Shown here: piece after piece, positions 53,364-60,868 of the stretch | Numbering within the stretch: the first letter of the stretch is position 1 | How the letters are laid out: each line of letters starts with the position of its first letter | Source of the DNA: Ruegeria arenilitoris | GTDB taxonomy: Bacteria; Pseudomonadota; Alphaproteobacteria; Rhodobacterales; Rhodobacteraceae | Reading direction: 5' to 3' (one strand) | Length of the DNA: 64,000 bases | Assembly: GCF_042675705.1 (NCBI RefSeq) | Contig: NZ_JBHTJJ010000001.1 | Notes under the pieces: model-generated | What the model was told of the DNA's origin: nothing | Databases searched by the model: none | Seen by the model: the letters and a program-made list of their open reading frames with translations, nothing else | Position numbers and translations under genes: made by a program

Positions 53364-53385
53364 AGTGTGGTCGCCGGGAGTTAGT

Positions 53386-53706
53386 TTAACGGCTAAACAA
53401 TCCGGGGAGAGGATCGGCGTAGAGCCGTGCGATTTCCTCTCCTTCATCCTCGGTGGACCGCCAGATGGTGAAATCAGCGAACACGTCGGTAGGGATACTT
53501 TCGCGCGCGAGGCGTACAAGGTCTTCTACCGGACGATCAATCTCAAGGTCGTAGTCGAAGACAAGGCCGCGCTCGCCTTGAGTGGCTTCAAGCGAGTGGG
53601 TCTGGACGTCGGCTACCTGTTTCAGTCGAACAAGCGCTGCCATCCCGACATCAGTCGATGCGTTGCGGATCAGTTCCACGCGAAGGGACGTAACCTGCTT
53701 TTCCAT
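53386..53706 (-). CDS. Small hypothetical protein of the element
   Basis: A 106-residue acidic protein (MEKQVTSLRVELIRNASTDV at the start, DPLPGLFSR at the end). Coding character is supported by its place in a close series of leftward small genes and by lack of stops. No family is recognised. The ribosome site is weak; the hydrophobic micro-gene at 53714-53767 ends 7 bases before its start, so translational coupling is possible. Confidence 0.5.
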   Translation of the reverse strand: MEKQVTSLRVELIRNASTDVGMAALVRLKQVADVQTHSLEATQGERGLVFDYDLEIDRPVEDLVRLARESIPTDVFADFTIWRSTEDEGEEIARLYADPLPGLFSR

Positions 53707-53713
53707 GATGAAC

Positions 53714-53767
53714 TCAAAACTGGATGAAAAGGAGGACGAGGATCAGGCCGAGAACGAGGTTCAACAT
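53714..53767 (-). CDS. 17-residue hydrophobic peptide
   Basis: The micro-frame encodes MLNLVLGLILVLLFIQF, a single membrane helix. Its ATG overlaps the stop of the preceding gene (TGATG) and an AAGGTG lies just upstream. Such peptides occur in toxin-antitoxin or phage-lysis contexts, but no function is known here. It could also be a chance frame. Confidence 0.35.
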   Translation of the reverse strand: MLNLVLGLILVLLFIQF

Positions 53768-53979
53768 CACGACACCTTTGCGTCGCCGAAACTATCGAGT
53801 TGGTCGATCAGTTCGATGACGCGCTTGAGCATCGCGACAACGTCCTCGACCGACGCGTCGGTATCGAGCGCCTCGAAGGCGAGGGCAATGTGCGTCTTTT
53901 CGATGACGTCCAGGCTCTGACCGTCCCAGTCGAGGGCAGTCAGGGCGTCGCGGATGCGATCCGTGGTGCGTTGATCCAT
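53767..53979 (-). CDS. Small acidic hypothetical protein of the element
   Basis: A ~70-residue helical acidic protein (TDRIRDALTALDWDGQSLDV, ending LIDQLDSFGDAKVS). I prefer the ATG at 53979 (GGAAGA five to six bases upstream); an in-frame ATG at 53991 adds four residues. Overlaps the 17-residue frame by one base. Unknown function. Confidence 0.5.
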   Translation of the reverse strand: MDQRTTDRIRDALTALDWDGQSLDVIEKTHIALAFEALDTDASVEDVVAMLKRVIELIDQLDSFGDAKVS

Positions 53980-54083
53980 GTGGTCTTCCATATGCGATTC
54001 AGGATTCCCTAACGCATATAGCATGGAACAATGAGCGCGTCACTGTAAGTGTTGATGACACACTGTTCGCGAAATTGGCACCG

Positions 54084-55754
54084 TCAGGCGATATAGGCCA
54101 ACGCCCTTTCCCGAACACTCGGGTGGACGAACCCGCTATTCAATGGTGCGACAAGGTGCTCATTGATGACATCGAGGTCGGGACCAACCGATACGGCTTG
54201 CGCTGCGTCTTCGAAGGTGACGTAGCGCAGAGCGACATTGGACCCGCCCACCTCAATGTTGTTTGGCAGGCCGGGGTCGAACGTATGAGCAACGAAAACC
54301 ACCTCGAACTGCCAGTCCGGCAGCGGCGCAATGGTCTCAAGTTCTTCCTGTCGCACGCCTAGCACGTACGCGAAGCTGTCGAGATGGTCCCGGACATAAG
54401 GTTCCGTGAGGTGCCCCCCGTGGGACTCGTACGAAACGCTCCGTGGATGCGGGCGAAGCGGCAGTTCGAACTCAATGTCCCCCAGTTTCCTGCGGTAGGT
54501 ATTCGCCGCAAAAACCGAGTCGCCAAGGCCCTTCGCCGCCCATCCGTCACCTGCATGTTCGGTCAGGCCGAAACAGTCGACCAACCTTTGTTCCAGAATT
54601 CCTGTTGTGTTCGTATTGCCAGCGCCGATAGCTAGTAGGAGTGCCTCCGCCTGCACATCTGTAAGTGTAGGCAAAATGTGTGGAAGCGCACCACCGTGGC
54701 GCTCAGACTCAACGCGCAGGTAGCGATGGAGCAATCCTCGCATCTGGGAAGCCAGCTCATCCTTGGCCAACGATCCCATATTCTCAATGGCTTCGAGGAT
54801 ATTCGCTAGGGCCGTTGCCGACCGAGGGCTGTCGGTACGTCCCGTCACCCACACCTGATCAAAGCGTAAGGTTGCCTTTGCATTGTTCAAGAAAGCGTTG
54901 CGGGCTACCGGGATACCTGCGGCAATGTACTCCTGTGTCAACCACGCCGCTATCTGCCCGCGAGGCTTGAACTCATAGGCGTAGGTTACTGCGTGGTCGA
55001 AGCTGTCTTGGATCAGGAGCTGATAGTGCAGCAAGAGCAGGTAGGGTGCATGGAAATCCGTGACGAACAGGTCTGTCAGCCACTCGACAAAGTCGCCCTT
55101 GCAGCCAAGGCTGTCTGCGACCAGAGCAACGCGCTCGATGCTTCCTGCAATATCCAAGTCACCGAGCAACTCCGGCTCGGCGTCGCTGTCGTCCTGAAAT
55201 GTCTGCTGCGCCTGATCAAGCGAAAGACTGGGCGCGCATCCCATTTTTGCCAGTATGGCCTGCACTGCTCGCCAGTTCAGCGAGAAACGGTTGTCGCGGA
55301 CGGTGATCAAGCGGCTGATCTCCGACGCGGTCATCTGTTCTTCCACTGCTAGCCTCGCGATCATTCCGCCATGCGAAAGAATCTGTCGAGCTGCGTCGTG
55401 GGGTAGCAGATGCGCAGACACGAGCGATGCATGGAGATCGAAGAAGTTGTTGGAAGCGAGTTGAGCCGCGCGCAGATAGGCTGGGCCGTTGGGGCCGTCA
55501 ACACTGTCGAACATGAAGGTGACCGGGTCTCGCCCTTCGGTGTAGAGCATCGCACGGACGAACGCCCTGAAGGCTGGTGTCGGTGAGCCGTCCCGCTTCC
55601 AGCGCCTGAGTTGAAGGTTTACCCAGTTTGCTTTGTCCTGAACAATGCCGACGCCGTCGAGGTATGCGTTAACAGCATCGAGGAATTGCTGCTCACGTGA
55701 CGCTGCGACTGGAAGGAGAACTCCGCGAACGGCGGCTCGTAGATCGTAGCTCAT
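54084..55754 (-). CDS. Putative type II restriction endonuclease partner of the C5 methyltransferase
   Basis: A 556-residue protein of unrecognised family. It starts four bases after a C-type controller gene, the classic order C-then-R, and the methyltransferase diverges next to them, so by position it is the restriction endonuclease. Near the C-terminus GDIEFELPLRPH followed by SYESHGGHLTEPYVRDHLDS has a loose acidic pattern that could be a degenerate PD-(D/E)XK-like centre; this is not proven. The start at 55754 (MSYDLRAAVRG) is used rather than an ATG inside the controller gene. Confidence 0.6.
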   Translation of the reverse strand: MSYDLRAAVRGVLLPVAASREQQFLDAVNAYLDGVGIVQDKANWVNLQLRRWKRDGSPTPAFRAFVRAMLYTEGRDPVTFMFDSVDGPNGPAYLRAAQLASNNFFDLHASLVSAHLLPHDAARQILSHGGMIARLAVEEQMTASEISRLITVRDNRFSLNWRAVQAILAKMGCAPSLSLDQAQQTFQDDSDAEPELLGDLDIAGSIERVALVADSLGCKGDFVEWLTDLFVTDFHAPYLLLLHYQLLIQDSFDHAVTYAYEFKPRGQIAAWLTQEYIAAGIPVARNAFLNNAKATLRFDQVWVTGRTDSPRSATALANILEAIENMGSLAKDELASQMRGLLHRYLRVESERHGGALPHILPTLTDVQAEALLLAIGAGNTNTTGILEQRLVDCFGLTEHAGDGWAAKGLGDSVFAANTYRRKLGDIEFELPLRPHPRSVSYESHGGHLTEPYVRDHLDSFAYVLGVRQEELETIAPLPDWQFEVVFVAHTFDPGLPNNIEVGGSNVALRYVTFEDAAQAVSVGPDLDVINEHLVAPLNSGFVHPSVRERALAYIA

Positions 55755-55758
55755 TCGT

Positions 55759-55983
55759 TTATCCCGCCTCAAACAACTCTGTGGCAGGAACGGCCAAAGC
55801 ATCGGCGATCTTCTCGACCGAAACGAGCGAGGGGTTTCTCACGCCCCTTTCACACCCGCTGATATAGGTCCGGTCTAGGCCGCTCCTGAGTGCCAGCTCT
55901 TCTTGCGAAATCCGCGACTTCGTCCGCAGTCTTTTCAGATTGCGAGCGAACGTCTGCACAAGAGCTGAATCCAATGTTTCCAT
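55759..55983 (-). CDS. XRE-type controller (C) protein of the restriction-modification system
   Basis: A 74-residue helix-turn-helix protein (ARNLKRLRTKSRISQEELAL, then SGLDRTYISGCERGVRNPSL), the size and fold of C proteins that delay endonuclease expression until methylation is established. C-box palindromes at 56008-56033 lie 25-50 bases upstream of its start, as in PvuII-type systems. No ribosome site precedes the ATG, fitting the leaderless mRNAs common for C genes. It reads straight into the putative endonuclease gene. Confidence 0.8.
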   Translation of the reverse strand: METLDSALVQTFARNLKRLRTKSRISQEELALRSGLDRTYISGCERGVRNPSLVSVEKIADALAVPATELFEAG

Positions 55984-56007
55984 GCACGTACGGGTAGAAG
56001 GGCTGTG

Positions 56008-56033
56008 GACCATACGTCTACGGACTATAAGTC
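56008..56033 (-). promoter_or_regulatory. C-box operator pair
   Basis: GACTATAAGTC (56023-56033) is a perfect dyad GACT-N3-AGTC; a second, weaker box GACCATACGTC (56008-56018) lies 15 bases centre to centre to the left. The reverse of the first box contains TATAGT, a good -10 for the controller gene, so binding would control its own promoter. This matches the C-protein operator consensus. Confidence 0.65.
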
Positions 56034-56109
56034 ACAACGGGCTAGATTTGCCGATCAAGTTAGGCTATCGGTAACTATATGATGTAATCGTGCCAACCGG
56101 AGGGCGTAC

Positions 56110-57210
56110 ATGCAGGATCGTCGCAACGCTTTCACAGCGGTATCACTCTTCTCCGGCGCTGGCGGAATGGACGAGGGATTTGCGCGTTCTGGTTTCGACG
56201 TCGTCTTTGCCAACGATATTGATCGTGACGCCTGTGAGACCTACCGGCTGAACCACTCAGGAGCAATCCATCACGGGAGCCTTCTGGACCCTGAGGTGGG
56301 TGAGATGCTGGCCCAGCATGATGTTGACCTGGTGTTTGGTGGACCGCCGTGTCAGGGCTTCTCCGTTGCAGGCAAGATGGACCCGGACGACGAGCGCAGT
56401 CGCTTGATCCATTCGTTCTTTGATGTGGTCGACAGCCTCCAGCCCAAAGCCTTCGTTTGTGAAAATGTCAAAGCTCTGGCCTTCTTAAACCGGTGGGCTG
56501 GGGTCCGTGACGCCCTCATGAAGCGCGGGCGGAAGAACCACCGGGTTGCCTTGGTCATCCTCAACGCTACGGATTTTGGCGTCCCTCAGATCAGGGAGCG
56601 CATGTTCCTAGTTGGTCTGCACCGCGACGTGTTCAACGGCACTGACGACGATCTGCAATCCTTCATCGAAGAGAGCCTCGAAGAGCAAAGATCGAAACCG
56701 ACCACTGTCGCGGAAATAGTTCGATCCCTCGGTCGAGCAGGTTCTGAGACGAACCCCCGCGTTTGTGCTGCGAGGATCACCTACGCCCGCTCCCCAATCA
56801 TGCGCAAGTCGCCGTATGCGGGCATGATGTTCAACGGTGCTGGCAGGCCGCTACCGGCACAGAAGTGGGCCACAACTCTTCCAGCCTCGATGGGCGGCAA
56901 CAAAACGCCAATCATTGATGAAGCGGAAATCTTCGAAGGGAAGCCGAGCTTCGTCGAAGAATATCATCGCCACCTAATGAACGGTGGCGCGCCGAGGACC
57001 GGCTATGCTCCAGATCGGCTGCGTCGGCTGACAGTGGATGAGTGTCTGGCGATCCAGACGTTTCCTCCGGGGTATCAGATGGCAGGGTCCCGAAGCGCCC
57101 AATATCGGCAGATCGGGAATGCCGTGCCGCCGATGCTGGCGGAAGCGGTGGCCAATGTCGTGGCGCAAGGTCTCGGAGGCGGAGCCGCACTGCGGGTTGC
57201 TGCGGAGTGA
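56110..57210 (+). CDS. DNA (cytosine-5-)-methyltransferase of a type II system
   Basis: A 366-residue C5 methyltransferase. Motif I VSLFSGAGGMDEGF, motif IV with the catalytic cysteine FGGPPCQGFSVAGK, motif VI CENVKAL, motif VIII GVPQIRERMFLVG, then a target-recognition region (residues ~190-280), and motifs IX-X (LTVDECLAIQTFPPGYQM, YRQIGNAVPPMLAEAV). It diverges from the controller and putative endonuclease genes and has its own GGAGG site. The recognition sequence cannot be read from this alone. Confidence 0.93.
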   Translation: MQDRRNAFTAVSLFSGAGGMDEGFARSGFDVVFANDIDRDACETYRLNHSGAIHHGSLLDPEVGEMLAQHDVDLVFGGPPCQGFSVAGKMDPDDERSRLIHSFFDVVDSLQPKAFVCENVKALAFLNRWAGVRDALMKRGRKNHRVALVILNATDFGVPQIRERMFLVGLHRDVFNGTDDDLQSFIEESLEEQRSKPTTVAEIVRSLGRAGSETNPRVCAARITYARSPIMRKSPYAGMMFNGAGRPLPAQKWATTLPASMGGNKTPIIDEAEIFEGKPSFVEEYHRHLMNGGAPRTGYAPDRLRRLTVDECLAIQTFPPGYQMAGSRSAQYRQIGNAVPPMLAEAVANVVAQGLGGGAALRVAAE

Positions 57211-57235
57211 CATCCTCGCGAAGGGCGTAGCCCCG

Positions 57236-57538
57236 ACCGTATTTTTTACGGTGCGAATACGGTCGCTTTGCTGGCGAATACGGTGGCGAATACGGTCGAC
57301 AAAACACTGCGAAAGCAGGCTCTTAACCCTCCGACCGTATTAGCCGTACTAGTTTTCCCGCACCAGCCCCTATGCGCGTGTGTGAATGTTCTTTCTGATT
57401 AAAGATAAGATAGACGTTCCACACGTTGGATGAATAAGGAATCTATTACGGTTAATACGGTCTGAGCGGCAATTCCTTGTAAAACAACGAAGTTTCTACC
57501 GTATTCGTGACCGTATTCCCACCGTATTCGACCGTATC
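57236..57538. repeat. ACCGTATT/AATACGGT iteron array
   Basis: Exact octamers: ACCGTATT at 57236, 57334, 57498, 57510 and 57521; AATACGGT at 57256, 57277, 57289 and 57454. Near copies: TTACGGT at 57246 and 57446, ACCGTATC at 57531. A longer GCGAATACGGT form occurs three times at 57253-57296. Spacings of 10-12 bases in the right cluster match one helical turn. Confidence 0.75.
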
Positions 57539-57591
57539 AGGGAGGGCCGCGCCCCCTCGCCAAGTCGGGGCAAAGCGGGCGCAACGAGAAA

Positions 57592-57609
57592 GGGCCGCTG
57601 ACGCGGCCC
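57592..57609 (-). terminator. Hairpin terminator of the leftward ATPase operon
   Basis: GGGCCGC (57592-57598) pairs with GCGGCCC (57603-57609) around TGAC; on the minus strand it is followed by TTTCTC. It lies about 30 bases after the ATPase stop. Confidence 0.5.
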
Positions 57610-57636
57610 CTCCCAACTCACCAATTCTCTGTTCCT

Positions 57637-59787
57637 CTACGCCGCCTTCTTCGCCCGCTGTTCGAGAGCCTGCTTCAGCTCTGCTCTCTCATCGTTCGAC
57701 ATGGAGCACATGGCGGCACGCTCTTCCGGCGTCATGAGGCGCTGAAGCTTGCGTCCAATCAGAACGGTGACCTTGTTGTCCAGTGATCGCTGAGGGACGA
57801 GCCGCTCGCTGACAGGCGCAGACTGCGGCTTGGACTGGTCCTTGACGGGCTTAAGCACCCACGGGAACCCGTTGTCGCCCCGCTTGTCGTGACGTTCCAG
57901 CATGACCTTCCCATGTCCTTCCAGAGAGAAGACCCGCCCGACCATTGAACGCATCGCCGCGCCGAAGGACTTGCTGTTGTAAGCAAACGGACCGGAGTCC
58001 TTGATCCGCATCACGTCCAGCTCGATCTCTTCCTCGGCAGCAATGGAGATCAGCTCATGGGACTCGATCTTCCCGGATTCCCCGATGCCGCGCTCAGCGG
58101 CCCATGCCGACAGGAGGTCCATCCAGTTGTCTCCCGTGTCGTCTGCAGCGACGGCCTTGAGCTTGTCCCGATTGCCCTGCCAACTCGTCCAGTTCTCCCC
58201 CGCAGCTTCGAGGATACCGCCGATGACGCGAGTGTACTCTTCGAAGCGCCCGATGGTGGGTGCATAGCGCGGCGAAGGACGCCCCTTGTCCAGCCAGTTC
58301 TTCACCAGCACCAGCAGGGCACCGAGGATGCGTCCGCGGTTCTCTGCCACGTAGGCGCGCAGGGATGCATGCTTCCAGCCGGTGCGTTCAGCAGGCTTGT
58401 CGGTCTGCGGCACCAGCTCGACGAGGTTCAGGCGTTCGGTCAGCTCTGCGCTGAAGGGCGGACGGTTCCCGATCAGCATGAAGGAGCAGGAGACGTCCAC
58501 CTCGACCTCGTCGTTCGTCGAGAGCAAGCGGTCAATGACCGTGCCTTCCGTGAAGAGCGTCGCCAGCGTCGGCGAGTCCACCGTCCGGCGTTCGGGCAGG
58601 TTGTCCCATACCACGATGGACGTTCCAGACCGAAGCGCGGAGATTACGGCCTTGCGGCGCTCTTCCTCCTTCATGGACAGCGGGCGAACACTGACACTCC
58701 CGCGCACCACCGTCTGGATCACGCTCGCCAGAAGACCGCCACCAGCGCGCGGCGCGGTCTTCGAGATCAGCAACGGCATGATAGGTCCATCGATCATCGG
58801 GCGAACAAGCTGTTCAAGCATGAAGCCGACAACGCCAAGGAAGGACGGGGGTACCGCCGACTTTACCAGCGGGTCATTTCCACTGTGCCAGACCCTTTCG
58901 CCCTCTCCGCGCAAGACAGCGGCTTCAAGATCGGCACGGCTGACGCCGTCCAGCTCAAAGTCGCACAGAATGTCGACCAGTGTCTCGCGCGCCGCCAAGA
59001 GGTCTGCTTCGGTGATCTTCCGAGGAGGCGTGGGTACAAAGAGATCATCGGGCGGTGCGAAATAGTATCCAGATGCCCGGTGGAAGCCGCGCGTCGCGAT
59101 CAACTCTCCGTGCTGGGTGTACATGGGCGCATGCGCCACGCCCACGAGTTCGGGGACAGGCTTGTCAGGATGTGCGTAGAGCTGCTTTACCACATCCATC
59201 GGAGCGCTGACACCAAGGTGATCCCGACCGTCGCCAATCTTCTTGCGCCAGTCGGTGACGAGATTCAGGCGCGCCTCGAACGTGTCTCGGTCCAACCTCG
59301 CCACTGCACCTTCACGCAGTTCGACCCAGTCACCCTTCATCTGAAACAATGTGGGGTCGCACTTGCTCTCGATTTCCAGCCGCTTCAGGCCATAATTGCA
59401 GAGCTGCTTAAAGCTGTCCTCGCCAACAACGTTAGTCGTTCCACCCTTAGCGTCGGCGCGCTCCTCCGCGCGCTGAATGTGCCGAACAGCTTCGAACAGA
59501 CCGTTCAGGTATCCCTTGGGGAGGTTCCACCGGGTGTGGATGTTGTTGATAAAGTTGACCTCAACGTGCTTTCCTTCCCGCGCCTTCAGGAGGCCGGACG
59601 CCATAATCGCCAGATCACGGGTCGTCGGAGTTGTCCTCCAATCGGCGGAATTCAACTTGGTATACGACGTCTTCGGAGCCTTCTGAATGTCCTTCCACAC
59701 ATCGTACGGCAAATCGTCGAGCACATCCTGCGCACGCTTGCCGAGCTTCACCGTGCCGATGGTCTGAATCATTTCGGTCCCTGCCAT
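57637..59787 (-). CDS. Primase-associated AAA-type ATPase (putative replication protein)
   Basis: A 716-residue protein. The central ATPase shows a degenerate P-loop, KTAPRAGGGLLASVIQ, where the invariant lysine is absent, Walker B SIVVWDNLPERR, a sensor segment LIGNRPPFSAELTERLNLVEL with a candidate arginine finger, and TEGTVIDRLL between. This pattern recalls ATPases fused to or following primases in phages and integrative elements. The N-terminal ~250 residues may bind DNA but show no primase motif I recognise. ATG overlaps the upstream stop (TGATG). It faces the iteron array. Confidence 0.7.
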   Translation of the reverse strand: MAGTEMIQTIGTVKLGKRAQDVLDDLPYDVWKDIQKAPKTSYTKLNSADWRTTPTTRDLAIMASGLLKAREGKHVEVNFINNIHTRWNLPKGYLNGLFEAVRHIQRAEERADAKGGTTNVVGEDSFKQLCNYGLKRLEIESKCDPTLFQMKGDWVELREGAVARLDRDTFEARLNLVTDWRKKIGDGRDHLGVSAPMDVVKQLYAHPDKPVPELVGVAHAPMYTQHGELIATRGFHRASGYYFAPPDDLFVPTPPRKITEADLLAARETLVDILCDFELDGVSRADLEAAVLRGEGERVWHSGNDPLVKSAVPPSFLGVVGFMLEQLVRPMIDGPIMPLLISKTAPRAGGGLLASVIQTVVRGSVSVRPLSMKEEERRKAVISALRSGTSIVVWDNLPERRTVDSPTLATLFTEGTVIDRLLSTNDEVEVDVSCSFMLIGNRPPFSAELTERLNLVELVPQTDKPAERTGWKHASLRAYVAENRGRILGALLVLVKNWLDKGRPSPRYAPTIGRFEEYTRVIGGILEAAGENWTSWQGNRDKLKAVAADDTGDNWMDLLSAWAAERGIGESGKIESHELISIAAEEEIELDVMRIKDSGPFAYNSKSFGAAMRSMVGRVFSLEGHGKVMLERHDKRGDNGFPWVLKPVKDQSKPQSAPVSERLVPQRSLDNKVTVLIGRKLQRLMTPEERAAMCSMSNDERAELKQALEQRAKKAA

Positions 59788-60068
59788 CACGCGCCCTCCC
59801 TCGCCCAGTCAGCGACGATAGCCGCGATGACGAGATCATCAGTCAGGTCGACGCCAAAGCGCGAGTTGAAAGAGCCGTGGCCCCAGATGTCGGGCTGTCC
59901 TGAGGAAGGCTTCATCCCGGCGAGGATAAGGATACGCCGAGCAATTGCCGCGTCCCCGCTCAAAAGATCTTCGAGGGCATCAATGTCGATGCGGGCGTGT
60001 TCGTAGTTTGAGATGTAGCGAGACAAAGTCTCGACGAGAATGGCACCACTTTCGGTGATCTTGTTCAT
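59787..60068 (-). CDS. Hypothetical protein preceding the ATPase gene
   Basis: A 93-residue protein (MNKITESGAILVETLSRYIS ... TDDLVIAAIVADWAREGA) with a GGAG site seven bases before its start. One-base overlap with the ATPase gene implies coupled translation; it could be a small partner of that protein. No family is recognised. Confidence 0.6.
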   Translation of the reverse strand: MNKITESGAILVETLSRYISNYEHARIDIDALEDLLSGDAAIARRILILAGMKPSSGQPDIWGHGSFNSRFGVDLTDDLVIAAIVADWAREGA

Positions 60069-60365
60069 TTTTCACTCCGTGAGCGCTGACGCGCCCAACG
60101 GGCGGATCAGCGCATAGCTGTTGTCGTCATGTTGATTGATCCTTCAAACCGATCTCTTCTTGCCCGCAGGCCCGCGATGACCGGATAAAACGCGTGCACC
60201 CAATATGCCATAAACATGCACCGAGTCAATCCCACTCGGTTCGTCAAAAATAGACCGAATAGCTTTGACTCTATGTGCTATTTTACGATATACTACAAAA
60301 ACTCCAGAGGGGAATAACCCCGACAGTAAACTCGGCGGTGGCCCAATCGCGGCCACCGCCCTTTT
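60069..60365. other. Regulatory gap with divergent promoters and a small-RNA candidate
   Basis: About 297 bases without a protein gene. They contain a leftward promoter TTGACT (60224-60229, read in reverse) overlapped by the inverted repeat ACCGAGT/ACTCGGT (60220-60240), and the rightward promoter and terminator of the RNA candidate at 60301-60366. Confidence 0.5.
60266..60295 (+). promoter_or_regulatory. Sigma-70-type promoter of the first small-RNA candidate
   Basis: TTGACT (60266-60271) and TATACT (60290-60295) are separated by 18 bases. Transcription would start near 60301. It runs against the operon direction. Confidence 0.6.
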
Positions 60366-60366
60366 T
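60301..60366 (+). ncRNA. Candidate small RNA 1 (about 66 nt)
   Basis: From the predicted start the RNA would contain a GGGG-AATAA-CCCC hairpin (60309-60321) and end in the intrinsic terminator GGCGGTGGCC / GGCCACCGCC followed by CTTTTT. It has no good open frame and is complementary to the 3' end region of the leftward operon message between genes at 60366 and 60068. Regulation of that operon is inferred. Confidence 0.5.
60334..60366 (+). terminator. Terminator of small RNA 1
   Basis: GGCGGTGGCC (60334-60343) pairs with GGCCACCGCC (60351-60360), followed by CTTTTTC on the plus strand; the minus-strand side has no T-run. Confidence 0.75.
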
Positions 60367-60761
60367 CATGCGGCGAGCGCAAAACAGAGAGCTTCCAATC
60401 CCGAGCTATCCCGGCGGTTGATGTCGTTGATTTGCTTATTCAGCCGCGCCAACCGACCTGCATAGTCCTCCCACGTCTCGCTATAGAAATCGACCAGCTC
60501 TTCGACGTCTGCATCGGTCATCCACCATGCCCCCGTCGCCATTTTGGTGCGATAAATGACGCTGCGCAGGTCATCAGGGCCGCGATACGGAGTGGGGATC
60601 ATCGAGCCATAGCGCGGCGCAATATAGCAACGAGCCTCTCCGTCAACGGGCTGCGGAAGGTCTGTCTCGGCGTTGCGGAGGCAGTGTCGAAAGATGAAGT
60701 TCGCGTCCATGAGATAAAGGGCGTTCGTTCCGTCGGGCGCGCTCTTCTTGCTCTGTGCCAT
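60366..60761 (-). CDS. Hypothetical protein of the element's leftward operon
   Basis: A 131-residue protein (MAQSKKSAPDGTNALYLMDA ... LNKQINDINRRDSSGLEALC) with GAGG seven bases before the ATG at 60761. The middle (GARCYIAPRYGSMIPTPYRG) and WWMTDADVEELVDFYSETW suggest a folded soluble protein, but no family is recognised. Confidence 0.6.
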   Translation of the reverse strand: MAQSKKSAPDGTNALYLMDANFIFRHCLRNAETDLPQPVDGEARCYIAPRYGSMIPTPYRGPDDLRSVIYRTKMATGAWWMTDADVEELVDFYSETWEDYAGRLARLNKQINDINRRDSSGLEALCFALAA

Positions 60762-60833
60762 AATTTGCCTCAATGTGACATTTTCCGGTATTTTATCACA
60801 TCTCGAAGTTAATCCAAAATGGCTGCGGTTAGC

Positions 60834-60862
60834 TTGACAATATCGGGCATAGATGGTAGTTT
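60834..60862 (+). promoter_or_regulatory. Promoter of the second small-RNA candidate
   Basis: TTGACA (60834-60839) is followed after 17 bases by TAGTTT (60857-60862). Start expected near 60869. The -10 is weak but the -35 is perfect. Confidence 0.5.
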
Positions 60863-60868
60863 TGACCT

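Larger units (their letters stand above)
53021..53385. other. Gene-free region with repeats and palindromes
   Basis: About 365 bases without a supported gene. It contains the GGGTCCC repeats (53054-53164), an 8-base-stem hairpin (AGGCCCGC 53215-53222 with GCGGGCCT 53227-53234), a GT run at 53287-53300, and three consecutive palindromes at 53310-53363. Confidence 0.5.
57211..57636. other. Convergent gap with iterons: candidate replication origin
   Basis: These 426 bases separate two convergent genes, so they contain no promoter for either, yet hold at least nine exact copies of an octamer (see repeat entry) and an AT-rich core at about 57,380-57,450. A terminator for the leftward gene lies at 57592-57609. 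This is the arrangement expected of an origin served by the neighbouring replication protein. Confidence 0.6.

Noticed and set aside
58057..60006. Open frame of 649 residues opposite the element ATPase
   Set aside because: Long but antisense to a gene with Walker B and sensor motifs; spans the start of the ATPase and the neighbouring small gene with no ribosome site.
60265..60465. 66-residue open frame on the plus strand
   Set aside because: It is interrupted in function by a strong terminator hairpin and overlaps a real minus-strand gene; no ribosome site.
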